A program made the position numbers and the translations under genes. 60,551 bases of DNA, from assembly GCF_014699115.1 (NCBI RefSeq), contig NZ_JACXAD010000031.1, forward strand, positions 1 through 60,551. Reading direction: 5' to 3'. The DNA comes from Hymenobacter montanus. Its GTDB lineage: Bacteria > Bacteroidota > Bacteroidia > Cytophagales > Hymenobacteraceae. Below are positions 25,071 through 33,522 of the stretch, piece by piece; position 1 is the first letter of the stretch; each line of letters begins with the position of its first letter. The notes beneath the pieces were generated by a model. The model saw only the letters and a list, made by a program, of their open reading frames with translations. It ran no database searches and was not told the DNA's origin.

Positions 25071-25509
25071 GCTAGGGCGGCCGACGGCGTGTTCCTGGAT
25101 GCGCGTAAGACTATTGAAGACAATGGGTTATGTGCTGTGTTTTCGCTACTTAACTTTAATTGCCGCTCGTTTTGCTGCCTCTGATATTTTACGCCTGGGC
25201 TCATTCCGGCGCGCCCCTTACCGAGCTATCTGCTGGCGAGGAGTGAAATAGGGCCGGCGTAATTCCACAGGTTGGCTAATTTTAGCGGCCTTGGTTGCCT
25301 CATTAGCCGATGGTCGCTAGCTATCCAGACGGTGGTGTAAGGCGAGCCCACCCGTGGGTAGCTTCCACGAGCCTTTCCCATTTCTTGTTGGAGCTTGCCC
25401 GACTTATCGCTGGACGGGGCCGCTGCTTTGGGCTCCGCCGTGTGAACAGCGATGGTGTAAAATTCGGGCATAACATCGCACGGGTCTGACCGCCGCGGGC
25501 TGGGGGCCG
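25071..25509. other. Intergenic stretch, no convincing gene
   Basis: About 440 bp. An 81-codon minus-strand frame at 25226-25471 has no family likeness and no promoter, and I do not call it. No terminator hairpin with a T-run follows the porin gene. Confidence 0.4.
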
Positions 25510-25517
25510 TACCTTTG
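25510..25517 (+). promoter_or_regulatory. Bacteroidota -7 box (TACCTTTG) for the KAS III gene
   Basis: Exact TAnnTTTG, 45 bp before the GTG start at 25562. It gives a leader of about 38 nt and supports the GTG start. No clear TTG lies at -33. Confidence 0.5.
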
Positions 25518-25561
25518 TTCCGCTAAAAGGCAGGCTAGAATCTCCCACCCAACAACACCCT

Positions 25562-26509
25562 GTGTATCTTCACCATGTGGCTGCTTACCTTCCGGAAGCA
25601 GTTGTTACCAATGCTCACTTCACCCGCCTTAATGGCTTGGCCAGTGAGTGGATAATTGAGCGAACCGGCATTCAGGAGCGTCGCAAAGCCGCTCCTGGCG
25701 AAAATACCAATACCATGGCCGTGGCCGCCAGCCGCGCCGCGCTGGCCGCCACGCCCGCCTTCGCCCCGGAGCAGGTCGATCTTATTGTGGTGGGCACTTA
25801 CACGCCCCACGACACTATTTTTACGGCGGCCCACGCCGTCCAGCGCGACTTAGGGGTAAATGAAATCCCAACGGTCTCCATCTCCTCGGCCTGCTCGTCG
25901 CTTCTGAATGCGGTAGAAATCGTGGAAGGCTATTTCGCCATGGGCAAGGCCACTCACGCCGTAGTGGTGGTGAGCGAACACAACACGGCCTATAACAACG
26001 AGGAAGACACCATGGCCGGCCACCTGTGGGGCGACGGGGCCGCGGCCCTGCTCATCTCCAAGGAGCGCCTTACCCCCGACGACCTGCGTATTGCCGAGGT
26101 CATCACCGGCGGCGCCGCCCCGGTAAGCAAGGCCGACGAATCGGTGACCCTCAAGCCAGTAGAGCGAGGCATTGTGATGCCCTTTGGCCGCGACGTGTTT
26201 CAACAGGCCTGCATCTATATGGCCCGGGTAACCCAAACGCTGCTCGACAAGCACCGCATCCCGGCCCCCGAGCTCACGTACCTCATCCCGCACCAGGCCA
26301 ATCTGCGCATCTCTAAAAATGTAACCAAGCAGCTCGGCATCGACCCGGCCCGGGCCGTGAGCAACATTGAGCGGCTCGGCAACACCGGCTGCGCCGGCGC
26401 GGCCATCGGCCTGGCCGAGGTTTGGCACAAGCTTCGGGGCGGCGACAAGGTGATTATCACGGTTTTTGGCGGCGGGTACTCCTACGGAGCTATGCTATTG
26501 GAGAAGTAG
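25562..26509 (+). CDS. fabH: 3-oxoacyl-ACP synthase III family (KAS III/FabH-like)
   Basis: The 315-residue thiolase-fold protein starts at GTG (MYLHHVAAYLPE). The catalytic triad is at the classical places: Cys111 in SSACSS, His244 in IPHQAN, Asn274 in GNTGCAGA. The last motif GGGYSYGAMLL is also typical. The enzyme condenses an acyl-CoA with malonyl-ACP to start fatty-acid synthesis, or makes a related secondary product; the genome may have several paralogues, so the symbol is tentative. It is a single gene with its own promoter. Confidence 0.85.
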   Translation: MYLHHVAAYLPEAVVTNAHFTRLNGLASEWIIERTGIQERRKAAPGENTNTMAVAASRAALAATPAFAPEQVDLIVVGTYTPHDTIFTAAHAVQRDLGVNEIPTVSISSACSSLLNAVEIVEGYFAMGKATHAVVVVSEHNTAYNNEEDTMAGHLWGDGAAALLISKERLTPDDLRIAEVITGGAAPVSKADESVTLKPVERGIVMPFGRDVFQQACIYMARVTQTLLDKHRIPAPELTYLIPHQANLRISKNVTKQLGIDPARAVSNIERLGNTGCAGAAIGLAEVWHKLRGGDKVIITVFGGGYSYGAMLLEK

Positions 26510-26649
26510 CGGCAACCTTCATAATCCGAGCGCGGCCCGCGCCGTTTGCTTCATCCTACCGATTAAAAAGTTCGGATAAATTGCCGGAGTATAAAGGTGG
26601 GGAATGCTCAATATGTAAATGCTTTGAAGCAATCTTCTGATCAGGCGGA

Positions 26650-27114
26650 ATGAAGAAATTGCTCGCACATATATTTCTTATAGCATTACTAATTCTATTA
26701 CTGATCCTTCAGAAAGAGTGTTTTGGGTTTATAGATACTGATAATCTGCTATGGGGAGGAGAAGCTAATTCTTATAAATATCTTTTATTAACATTATCGA
26801 CTCTTATTCTAGCAGTCATAATAGTAGATAATCATTTAAAAAATGTATATCAACGCTTATTTATTGTTGTCGCGCAAACAATATTATTGATTTACACTGT
26901 AATCAGGATGAACTACATAGTAAAAGTAAAAAGTATAGATGAGGGCCTCCGCTATTATAAATACCCTGATTTAATCAATCAGGAACCATTTCCTCTAAAA
27001 TTTCAAATAACTAGTTGGTGTTTTATGGTTTTCATGATAATATATTTTATGATAAACATGTGTAAATCGAAAGACGGGAGAGAAATAACGAATAATGAAC
27101 AGCAAGTAACTTAA
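26650..27114 (+). CDS. Hypothetical membrane protein, AT-rich
   Basis: The 154-residue protein has four predicted membrane helices (about 5-22, 42-62, 68-90, 120-140) and a short charged tail. No family is recognised. Codon use is strongly AT-biased, unlike the KAS III and release-factor genes on either side, which suggests recent acquisition. It lies alone; the 140-bp gap upstream has no clear promoter box. Confidence 0.6.
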   Translation: MKKLLAHIFLIALLILLLILQKECFGFIDTDNLLWGGEANSYKYLLLTLSTLILAVIIVDNHLKNVYQRLFIVVAQTILLIYTVIRMNYIVKVKSIDEGLRYYKYPDLINQEPFPLKFQITSWCFMVFMIIYFMINMCKSKDGREITNNEQQVT

Positions 27115-27209
27115 ACAGAAATAGAAGGAACGAATAGATCGTTGATCAAGATCAGGATAGAGGATTTTTTACCATACCACCACTCTCCAGCTACTGGCTG
27201 GAGCTTCCC

Positions 27210-27614
27210 ATGCTCGCCCCCGTCGCCGCTTTCCTGCCCGAAATTACCTTCCAGACCAGCCGCGCCAGTGGGCCCGGCGGACAGAGCGTGAACAAGGTTG
27301 AATCCCGCGTAGAGCTGCGCTTTCCGTTACGCGAATCCCAAGTGCTGACCGACAGCCAGAAGGTCCTGATTCTGGAGAAGCTGGGTAATCGGCTTACCGC
27401 CGAAGGACTGCTCCTGGTAACGTCCCAAACCGACCGGAGCCAGGTGCGCAACAAGGAAATTGCGCTCGCCCGCTTCTACGAGCTCTTGCAAAAGAGCCTG
27501 CGTCGGCCCAAACCCCGTAAGGCTACCAAGCCTAGCAAAGCCGCCGTACGCAAACGCTTGGAAAGCAAGAAAATCCAGGGTGAGAAGAAGGCCAGCCGCC
27601 GCAAGCTGGAATAG
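27210..27614 (+). CDS. arfB: ArfB-type alternative ribosome-rescue factor/peptidyl-tRNA hydrolase
   Basis: The 134-residue protein has the class I release-factor catalytic motif in SGPGGQSVNKVESRVELRF (GGQ near residue 24), then a helical domain and a very basic C-terminal tail (RRPKPRKATKPSKAAVRKRL). ArfB/YaeJ uses the tail to enter the empty mRNA channel of stalled ribosomes and the GGQ loop to free the peptide. Length and domain order are normal for the family. It is a single gene. Confidence 0.9.
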   Translation: MLAPVAAFLPEITFQTSRASGPGGQSVNKVESRVELRFPLRESQVLTDSQKVLILEKLGNRLTAEGLLLVTSQTDRSQVRNKEIALARFYELLQKSLRRPKPRKATKPSKAAVRKRLESKKIQGEKKASRRKLE

Positions 27615-27976
27615 GCGCGAAGGTAAGAGTAGTTTATGTTTTTGGCGCGCTGAAGTCTTTTGCAGTAGTGTGTGCAACGGGTCATAGCTAAACTCATTAT
27701 TTCCAAGGGACTGCTTCCCAAGCTGCCGAGGAGCACGACATCAGCTGAGTAGTGCTTAATGACGGAGGCAGCCCATGCATCCAGCAGGTTGTCAGCACGT
27801 CCAGGATCAGGTTGACCTACCCATTTGATGACCCGAGCCCGCGCGTCGGTGGCCTTGTTTACATCGTTAAGTAGGTACAGCAGGTGACGCCCATCTACGT
27901 GCAGCGCATGTTCTATGGAGTGGCAAGAAGCGAAACATTCCACCACTTGCTTTACCTCCTCAGCGCCTCCTGACAG
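27476..27976 (-). pseudogene. Unrecognised minus-strand open frame, probable gene remnant
   Basis: The part at about 27680-27976 reads like a real protein (GGAEEVKQVVECFASCHS, HALHVDGRHLLYLLNDVN, ADVVLLGSLGSS) but has no ATG, is bounded upstream by a stop, and downstream runs into the arfB gene antisense. The first possible start is a GTG at 27946. No family is recognised with confidence. I read it as a fragment of a disrupted gene. Confidence 0.3.
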
Positions 27977-27984
27977 CTAGTAGG

Positions 27985-29361
27985 CTACAGCAGCGTGCCG
28001 TGCAGCATCACCAGCGCCACCGTGAAATAGATAATCAGCCCGGTCACGTCCACGAGCGTGGCCACGAAAGGGGCGGAGGAGGTAGCCGGGTCCAGGCCCA
28101 GCTTCTTGAGCAGCAGTGGCAGCATGGAGCCGGCCAACGAGCCCCACAGCACGATGCCCACCAGCGCAATGCCTACCGTAAGAGCTACCATCAGCCAGTG
28201 CGGGCCATAAATGGGCGTGATGGTTTGCCACACGGCGATGCGCGCGAAACCGACAATCCCCAGAATGACGCCCAGGGCCAGTCCCGACAGCAGCTCGCGC
28301 CGCAGCACCCGCCACCATTCGCTGAGCGTGAATTCGCCCAGCGCCATGGCCCGAATGATGAGTGAGGTGGCCTGCGAGCCCGAGTTGCCGCCCGAGCTGA
28401 TGATGAGCGGGATGAACTGCACCAACACGATGGCCTTTTGCAGCTCTCCCTCAAAAAACTGCATGGCCGAAGCCGTGAGCAGCTCGCCCAAAAACAGCAC
28501 CACCAGCCAGCCGGCACGCTTCTGCACCATGCGCAGGAGGGGCGTGGCCAGGTACGGCTCGTCGAGGGCTTCGGAGCCCCCGAGCTTCTGCATGTCCTCG
28601 GTGTCTTCCTGCTCGCGAATGCTCAGGATGTCGTCGATGGTCACGATGCCGAGCAGAATGCCCTGGTCGCTGACCACGGGCAGGGCATTGCGGTCGTTGC
28701 GCCGGAACACGTCGATGGCATCTTCCTGGTCCTGGTCGGCATTAAGCTGCACGAAGCGGCGGTCCATGAGGTCGCGCACCCGGGCGGTAGGGGCTGCCAG
28801 CAGAAACTCGCGGATGCGGATGTCGTCAATCAGCACGCCGTGTGTGTCGGTGACGTAGAGCATGCTCAGCGTTTCGGACTGCCCCCCGTGTTGGCGAATG
28901 TAGTCGAGCACCTGTTGCACCGTCCAGTTCTCGCGGATGGCAATGTAGTCCGGCGTCATCAGGCGGCCGACCGAGTACTCGGGGTAGCCCAGCAGCTGCA
29001 AGGTTACCTTGCGCTCTTCCTCGGAAAGGCTTTGCACGAGCTCGGCCACGAAGTTGGCGGGCAGAAACTCCAGCAGGGTGGTCCGGTCGTCCGGCGACAT
29101 CTCGTTGAGGATGTCGGCCATCTTATCCTGGGCCAGGTTGGCGAGAAAGTGCCGCTGTACTTCCAGGTCGAGGTATTCGAACACCTCCGTAGCCAGCTTC
29201 AGCGGTAGCAGCCGAAAAATAATGAGCTGCTCCCGCTCCTCCTCTTCCTCAATAAGGGCTACCAGCTCCGACGGCTGAAAGTCGCGGAGCACCTGCTTTA
29301 GCTTGAAAAATTCCCCCTCCTGAATCAGGGACGTGATGGTTTCCAGGGTCTGCGGCGGCAT
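27985..29361 (-). CDS. mgtE: Magnesium transporter MgtE
   Basis: From the ATG at 29361 the protein is 458 residues. Order: N-terminal helical MgtE_N domain (about 25-130), two CBS domains (about 140-265, with SVGRLMTPDYIAI), then five membrane helices with ISSGGNSGSQATSLIIRA in the pore region. It is a gated inner-membrane Mg2+ channel closed by Mg2+ bound to the N/CBS domains. The frame continues 33 codons upstream, but the promoter box at 29428-29435 lies inside that extension, which favours 29361. Confidence 0.93.
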   Translation of the reverse strand: MPPQTLETITSLIQEGEFFKLKQVLRDFQPSELVALIEEEEEREQLIIFRLLPLKLATEVFEYLDLEVQRHFLANLAQDKMADILNEMSPDDRTTLLEFLPANFVAELVQSLSEEERKVTLQLLGYPEYSVGRLMTPDYIAIRENWTVQQVLDYIRQHGGQSETLSMLYVTDTHGVLIDDIRIREFLLAAPTARVRDLMDRRFVQLNADQDQEDAIDVFRRNDRNALPVVSDQGILLGIVTIDDILSIREQEDTEDMQKLGGSEALDEPYLATPLLRMVQKRAGWLVVLFLGELLTASAMQFFEGELQKAIVLVQFIPLIISSGGNSGSQATSLIIRAMALGEFTLSEWWRVLRRELLSGLALGVILGIVGFARIAVWQTITPIYGPHWLMVALTVGIALVGIVLWGSLAGSMLPLLLKKLGLDPATSSAPFVATLVDVTGLIIYFTVALVMLHGTLL

Positions 29362-29427
29362 GAAAAGAGGGGCGGAGGGTGCTTCGCTAGGCAAGCAGGT
29401 TGAAGGACAGAATGGGTAACCGTAACA

Positions 29428-29435
29428 CAAAAGTA
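29428..29435 (-). promoter_or_regulatory. Bacteroidota -7 box (TACTTTTG) for mgtE
   Basis: Minus-strand TACTTTTG fits TAnnTTTG exactly and lies 66 bp before the mgtE ATG. Confidence 0.45.
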
Positions 29436-29530
29436 GAACGAAAGCATAGCTTCGGGCCAAAAATTCCCGTTAGGACCAGCGGGGCCCCGGCCGCGCCGCG
29501 GTCCAGCTTTTCCTCTTACACCTCTATTCC

Positions 29531-30370
29531 GTGCCGATGCCCGTTGCTGCTGCCTCTTCCACTATCGCGCCCCGCGGTACCCTCGTGCTACTGGGGGGCG
29601 GCGACGACGACCCCATGCTGACCTTGCTGGCTGGTTTGCTGCTCGACCAATCGGCGAGCATTGAGGTGCTCACTACGGCAACTCGCCGCCAGCCCGCCCG
29701 CACCGCCGCCGCCTATGCCCACTCCTTGCACCAGTTGAATTGCCCGAACGTCCGGCACCTGCGGGTAGATGAAACTCACCCCGCCGACGACCCCGCCACG
29801 CTGGCCCGTCTGCGCAACGCCACGCTCGTCTTCCTGAGCGGTGGCGACCAGGAGCGCATCACCGACTTCTTGCGGAATACCGAGTTTTTAGCCGTGCTCA
29901 AAGACAAGTACCAGCACGAGGCCAACTTCATTGTGGCCGGTACCAGCGCCGGAGCCGCAGCTATGGCGGAGTTTATGCTGGTGGATGGCTATGGCTGGCG
30001 CAGCTTACTCGGCGGCCGCATCGAAGTGCAGCCCGGCCTGGGCCTGTTGCGAGGAGTGCTGCTCGACCAGCATTTTGCCGAGCGGGCCCGCTACCCGCGC
30101 CTGTTACACGCGGTGCTGGCCCAGCCCCGGCTGCTCGGCATCGGGCTAAGCGAGGAAACGGGCCTCGTCATTCGTCCCAACCAGACGGCCGAGGTGTTCG
30201 GCGACGGAGTAGTGGTGGTGGTGGATGCGGCGCAGGCCACCCACAACAGTTTGCCGAACACCAGCGAGGGGCAGTTCATTAGCGGCCATGGTTTGCAGCT
30301 ACATCTGCTGGTGCCGGGCCAGCAGCTCGACGTAGCTAGCCGGAAGGTAAACAGTGAAGTGATGAAATAA
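29531..30370 (+). CDS. Cyanophycinase-like peptidase (family S51)
   Basis: The 279-residue protein has GTLVLLGGGDDDP at the start, VFLSGGDQERI (100-110) and the nucleophile elbow AGTSAGAAAM with Ser139, followed by GLGLLRGVLLDQHFAERARY, all in the order of cyanophycinase. These enzymes split beta-Asp-Arg dipeptides from cyanophycin or related isopeptides. No cyanophycin synthetase gene is nearby, so the substrate may differ. It diverges from mgtE. An ATG two codons later would serve equally well. Confidence 0.85.
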   Translation: MPMPVAAASSTIAPRGTLVLLGGGDDDPMLTLLAGLLLDQSASIEVLTTATRRQPARTAAAYAHSLHQLNCPNVRHLRVDETHPADDPATLARLRNATLVFLSGGDQERITDFLRNTEFLAVLKDKYQHEANFIVAGTSAGAAAMAEFMLVDGYGWRSLLGGRIEVQPGLGLLRGVLLDQHFAERARYPRLLHAVLAQPRLLGIGLSEETGLVIRPNQTAEVFGDGVVVVVDAAQATHNSLPNTSEGQFISGHGLQLHLLVPGQQLDVASRKVNSEVMK

Positions 30371-30473
30371 CCGGGTGCGAAAACAAGGCCTTGCGGCCGA
30401 GCGGGAGCCGCCGAAACGGCTCGCTTACCAGCGCTTCAGCTTGTTGCCTGAGCGGGAGGGCACCAAACCGGTA

Positions 30474-30481
30474 TACCTTTG
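30474..30481 (+). promoter_or_regulatory. Bacteroidota -7 box (TACCTTTG) for the MORN-like lipoprotein
   Basis: Exact TAnnTTTG. The start site would lie near 30488, which excludes the ATGs at 30391 and 30487 and supports translation from 30514. Confidence 0.5.
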
Positions 30482-30513
30482 CGTTGATGCCGCGAAATAA
30501 TTCCGTGCTATTC

Positions 30514-31548
30514 ATGCGTATTTTCCGTCTGGGGCTGCGGCCGCTGCGTTCTTTGGGCCTTGCGTTGGTGCTGTTCACGCTGCTGGCGTGGGGGTGTACC
30601 CGCAAAACGATATCCTTCAACAGCAACCCCGACCAGCCCCTTACCGGGCTGGCTGACACCCTCGTCCTCACTCGCGACTCGGTTAACGGCAAGCCTTCGC
30701 TCAGTACCGCCCGCAAAGTCGTGCTCACCAAAGAGCAGGAGCGCCTCGCCAAGAACGCTGAAAAGGACGCCCAGCGCAAGACCAAGAAGAAAAAGAAGAA
30801 CGTTTTTCTGGGGGAGAGAATCAAGCGCGCCTTTGCCAAGTCCGGTCCGAAAGGGCGCAACCAGATCATTGAGGTCTTCTACTTCTTGAAAGACCCCAAA
30901 ACGCTCAATGCCTACGCCCCGGCCCATTATTACTACGACACCAAGAAGCGCAAAGTGCTGAAAATGGCCGCATTGGAAGACGATGTTCCCACGCTCAAAG
31001 TCCTGCACGGCCCTTATAAGAAGCTCCAAAACAACAAGGTGCTCGAAACGGGGTACTACTACCTCGGCACCCGCCACCTGCGCTGGGAGCGGTTCGATAA
31101 AAATGGCGTGCTGCTCGCCAAAACCCACTACGAGATGGGCTTCCCGCGCGACGCCAACGTGAGCTACTACGGCGAAGACCGTAGCCTCATCAACGAAGTG
31201 GTTCCTTACGTGAATGGCAAGCTCGAAGGCGATTACGCCAAGTTTCTCATCAATGGGCAGCCTGATTGGCGGGGTCAGTTCGAAAACGGCCGCCGGGTAG
31301 GGGTCTGGACCAAGTACTGGGGCTTCCGAGGCCGCCGCCGCTACGAGTACCAGTACGGCGAATCGGGCTACGACCCGGAGGTAACCGAACCTGAGCTCAT
31401 CCGCGAGTACAACCGCAACGCTACCATCATCTACGACAAGGAAAAGAACATCGATAAGCGCGGCCAGGCCGAAGCCGTAGACCGGCCGGGCCAACACCGG
31501 CCCGTGCCCCGCGCCGCCCCGAAAGCGACCCCGAAGCGGGCTAAATAG
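30514..31548 (+). CDS. Lipoprotein with MORN-like repeats
   Basis: From the ATG at 30514 the protein is 344 residues with a lipoprotein signal (FTLLAWGC; acylated Cys). A very basic stretch (TKKKKKNVFLGERIKRAF) follows, then repeats of the toxin-antitoxin/MORN type: GPYKKLQNNKVLETGYYY, VNGKLEGDYAKFLINGQPDW, GRRVGVWTKYW. The C-terminus is Pro/Arg/Lys-rich. Such proteins are common surface or periplasmic lipoproteins of Bacteroidota with unknown role. It follows the S51 peptidase but has its own promoter. Confidence 0.75.
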   Translation: MRIFRLGLRPLRSLGLALVLFTLLAWGCTRKTISFNSNPDQPLTGLADTLVLTRDSVNGKPSLSTARKVVLTKEQERLAKNAEKDAQRKTKKKKKNVFLGERIKRAFAKSGPKGRNQIIEVFYFLKDPKTLNAYAPAHYYYDTKKRKVLKMAALEDDVPTLKVLHGPYKKLQNNKVLETGYYYLGTRHLRWERFDKNGVLLAKTHYEMGFPRDANVSYYGEDRSLINEVVPYVNGKLEGDYAKFLINGQPDWRGQFENGRRVGVWTKYWGFRGRRRYEYQYGESGYDPEVTEPELIREYNRNATIIYDKEKNIDKRGQAEAVDRPGQHRPVPRAAPKATPKRAK

Positions 31549-31607
31549 CAGCGCCTGCCTCTGGGTAAGCGAAGCGAGGCAATGGCTGTAGGTTTCTCCC
31601 GCCCAGG

Positions 31608-31967
31608 TTAAAAAAACGCATCTTCAAAGTGCTCGATTCGAAACCCCTGCCGCAATAGAGTGAGGGCGACGATGTCGAACCGGATATCACCGGTCCAGTC
31701 TATTTCCTCCTGTAAATGCGTTGCCGCCCGGCGAAACAGCTCCTTCTTTCGGACCGAGACAAACGTCTCCGGTGGCCCGTACTGGCCGGAGGAGCGGGTC
31801 TTGACTTCCACGAAAACCAGTAGCTCAGCCGCGCGCCGCAACACCAAATCTACTTCGGCCCGCCCGTGGCGGTAACCCCGGGCCAGTATCTCGTAGCCTT
31901 GGCTTCGGAAGTAGTCGGCCGCCGCCGTTTCGCCCGCTTGGCCAAGTTCGTGAGGAGCGTGAGCCAT
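31608..31967 (-). CDS. YraN family (UPF0102) nuclease-fold protein
   Basis: From the ATG at 31967 the protein is 119 residues: HELGQAGETAAADYFRSQGY, then RGYRHGRAEVDLVLR and LLVFVEVKTR. D and E-V-K are the core of the PD-(D/E)xK-like endonuclease fold. The family is nearly universal in bacteria and its function is poorly known, perhaps in DNA processing. Length is typical. The gene converges with the MORN-like lipoprotein gene. Confidence 0.88.
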   Translation of the reverse strand: MAHAPHELGQAGETAAADYFRSQGYEILARGYRHGRAEVDLVLRRAAELLVFVEVKTRSSGQYGPPETFVSVRKKELFRRAATHLQEEIDWTGDIRFDIVALTLLRQGFRIEHFEDAFF

Positions 31968-32148
31968 ACAGTACAATGCCAGCGGCTAGGACCGCCAGGA
32001 GGTGAATTTACTCGATAAGAGCCGGCAAGCTAAGCGCTGGTTTTCATACCAGAAGCCACCGGCCGGCAGAAAGTGCACCATATCGGCCCGCCGCCCCACA
32101 GCCGGCGCCCGGCCGCGGGAGCCGGCCGCTAAAGCTTACGGTGGTTAG

Positions 32149-32156
32149 TACCTTTG
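32149..32156 (+). promoter_or_regulatory. Bacteroidota -7 box (TACCTTTG) for lipB
   Basis: Exact TAnnTTTG, 27 bp before the ATG at 32183. An earlier in-frame start at 32141 would lie upstream of this box, so 32183 is preferred. Confidence 0.5.
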
Positions 32157-32182
32157 TGTCCAATTGTCATAAACATCCGCTC

Positions 32183-32974
32183 ATGGCCGCCCTCGCAGAA
32201 CCGTTCTCCCCGCCGCTGCTCGCCGCCATGCCCTCCGGAGCCAGCACTGCTTTGCCGGCCCGGGCGGTGCGCGTCCACCGCCTGGGGTTGGTTCAGTACG
32301 CTCCCACGTGGCAGCTTCAGGAAGAGCTGATGGCGGCCACCCTCGCCATTAAAACCCAAAACCGCGCCGCCGAAACGACCGGTGCCGCGCCCGCCGTTAC
32401 GCCCAACCACCTGTTGCTCTGCGAGCACCCGCATACTTATACCCTAGGCAAAAGTGGCAAACCCGAGCACCTGCTGCTCAACGAGGAAGGCTTAGCCGCT
32501 CACGGCGCCAGCTTCCACCGCATCAACCGCGGCGGCGACATCACCTACCACGGGCCGGGCCAGCTGGTGGGCTATCCAATTCTCGACCTCGACAACTTTC
32601 GGCCCGACATCCATTGGTACTTACGTACGCTGGAGGAAGCCGTCATCCTCACGCTGGCCGAATACGGCCTGAACGCCGGGCGCATTACCGGTCTCACGGG
32701 CGTATGGCTCGACTGGGAAACCAATGCGCCCAACCCGCGAAAGATCTGTGCCCTCGGCGTGAAATGCAGCCGCTGGGTCACCCTCCACGGCTTTGCCCTG
32801 AATGTCAACCCTGATCTCACCTACTTTGGCCACATTGTGCCCTGCGGCATTAGCGACAAAGCGGTAACTTCCCTGGCACAAGAGTTGGAAGACCCCGCGT
32901 CTGTTTCGGTGGCCGGCGTGCAAGAGCGGCTGGTGTCTCACTTGGCCCGTTTGCTCGGCGCCCAACTCGTTTGA
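32183..32974 (+). CDS. lipB: Octanoyl-[ACP]:protein N-octanoyltransferase LipB
   Basis: From the ATG at 32183 the protein is 263 residues. Landmarks are LLLCEHPHTYTLGKSG, HRINRGGDITYHGPGQLVGY, KICALGVKCSRW with the catalytic Lys187, and IVPCGI with the acyl-accepting Cys221. LipB moves octanoate from acyl carrier protein to lipoyl domains, the first step of lipoate assembly; no lipA gene is present here. The N-terminus has about 25 extra residues compared with E. coli LipB. Confidence 0.92.
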   Translation: MAALAEPFSPPLLAAMPSGASTALPARAVRVHRLGLVQYAPTWQLQEELMAATLAIKTQNRAAETTGAAPAVTPNHLLLCEHPHTYTLGKSGKPEHLLLNEEGLAAHGASFHRINRGGDITYHGPGQLVGYPILDLDNFRPDIHWYLRTLEEAVILTLAEYGLNAGRITGLTGVWLDWETNAPNPRKICALGVKCSRWVTLHGFALNVNPDLTYFGHIVPCGISDKAVTSLAQELEDPASVSVAGVQERLVSHLARLLGAQLV

Positions 32975-33039
32975 ATACCATTGCTAGCCTTCCCACTGAT
33001 TTCTCACAACCCGTTTAAACTCATCAAATCTGCGGTCCC

Positions 33040-33456
33040 GTGAAGCAAGACATTTCTTTCGACCCAGTAGAAGGCGTTTCCATTGCCGTAGTCCCCGATG
33101 AGGAAGCCCTCACGCCCGCCGGGCAACCGGTTTGGCAAGTATATCTGCTTAATCACAATGCCTTCCCGCTGCAAAACGTTATTGTAAACGCCAACGGCTA
33201 CGGCGAGCAGCCCGGTGGGGAGAAGGTTCGCACTTCCACCTTGCGTTACTTATTCGAGGAGGTTCCCCCTCACACCGCCGTGCCCGTCGAGCCAATCGAA
33301 GCGGCGCTGTTCCACCTCAATAACCAATACTGGGTCAGCTATTACCGCGGCCCGCAGATATTTGACAAGAAGTTCATTTTCGTGCCCGACTCCATTGTCG
33401 CCGACAACTTCACCCACATCGCGCTGCTCAACCGGATGGGGGTACTACATGGCTAA
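33040..33456 (+). CDS. Conserved hypothetical protein
   Basis: The 138-residue frame starts at GTG. The sequence has mostly beta-strand character: WQVYLLNHNAFPLQNVIVNANGY split in strands, EVPPHTAVPVEPIEAALF, and FIFVPDSIVADNFTHIALLN. It reads as a soluble intracellular protein and I cannot assign a function. It stands between lipB and the glycosyl-phosphotransferase with gaps of about 65 bp on each side and may be co-transcribed with either. Confidence 0.7.
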   Translation: MKQDISFDPVEGVSIAVVPDEEALTPAGQPVWQVYLLNHNAFPLQNVIVNANGYGEQPGGEKVRTSTLRYLFEEVPPHTAVPVEPIEAALFHLNNQYWVSYYRGPQIFDKKFIFVPDSIVADNFTHIALLNRMGVLHG

Positions 33457-33522
33457 AACCCTCCTTCTTTTCACTGGCCCCGCTGCTCGAGCGGGCTTTC
33501 TACCGGCCTTTATGTATTGCAT

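Noticed and set aside
25226..25471. 81-codon minus-strand frame
   Set aside because: No family likeness, no promoter, and biased composition.
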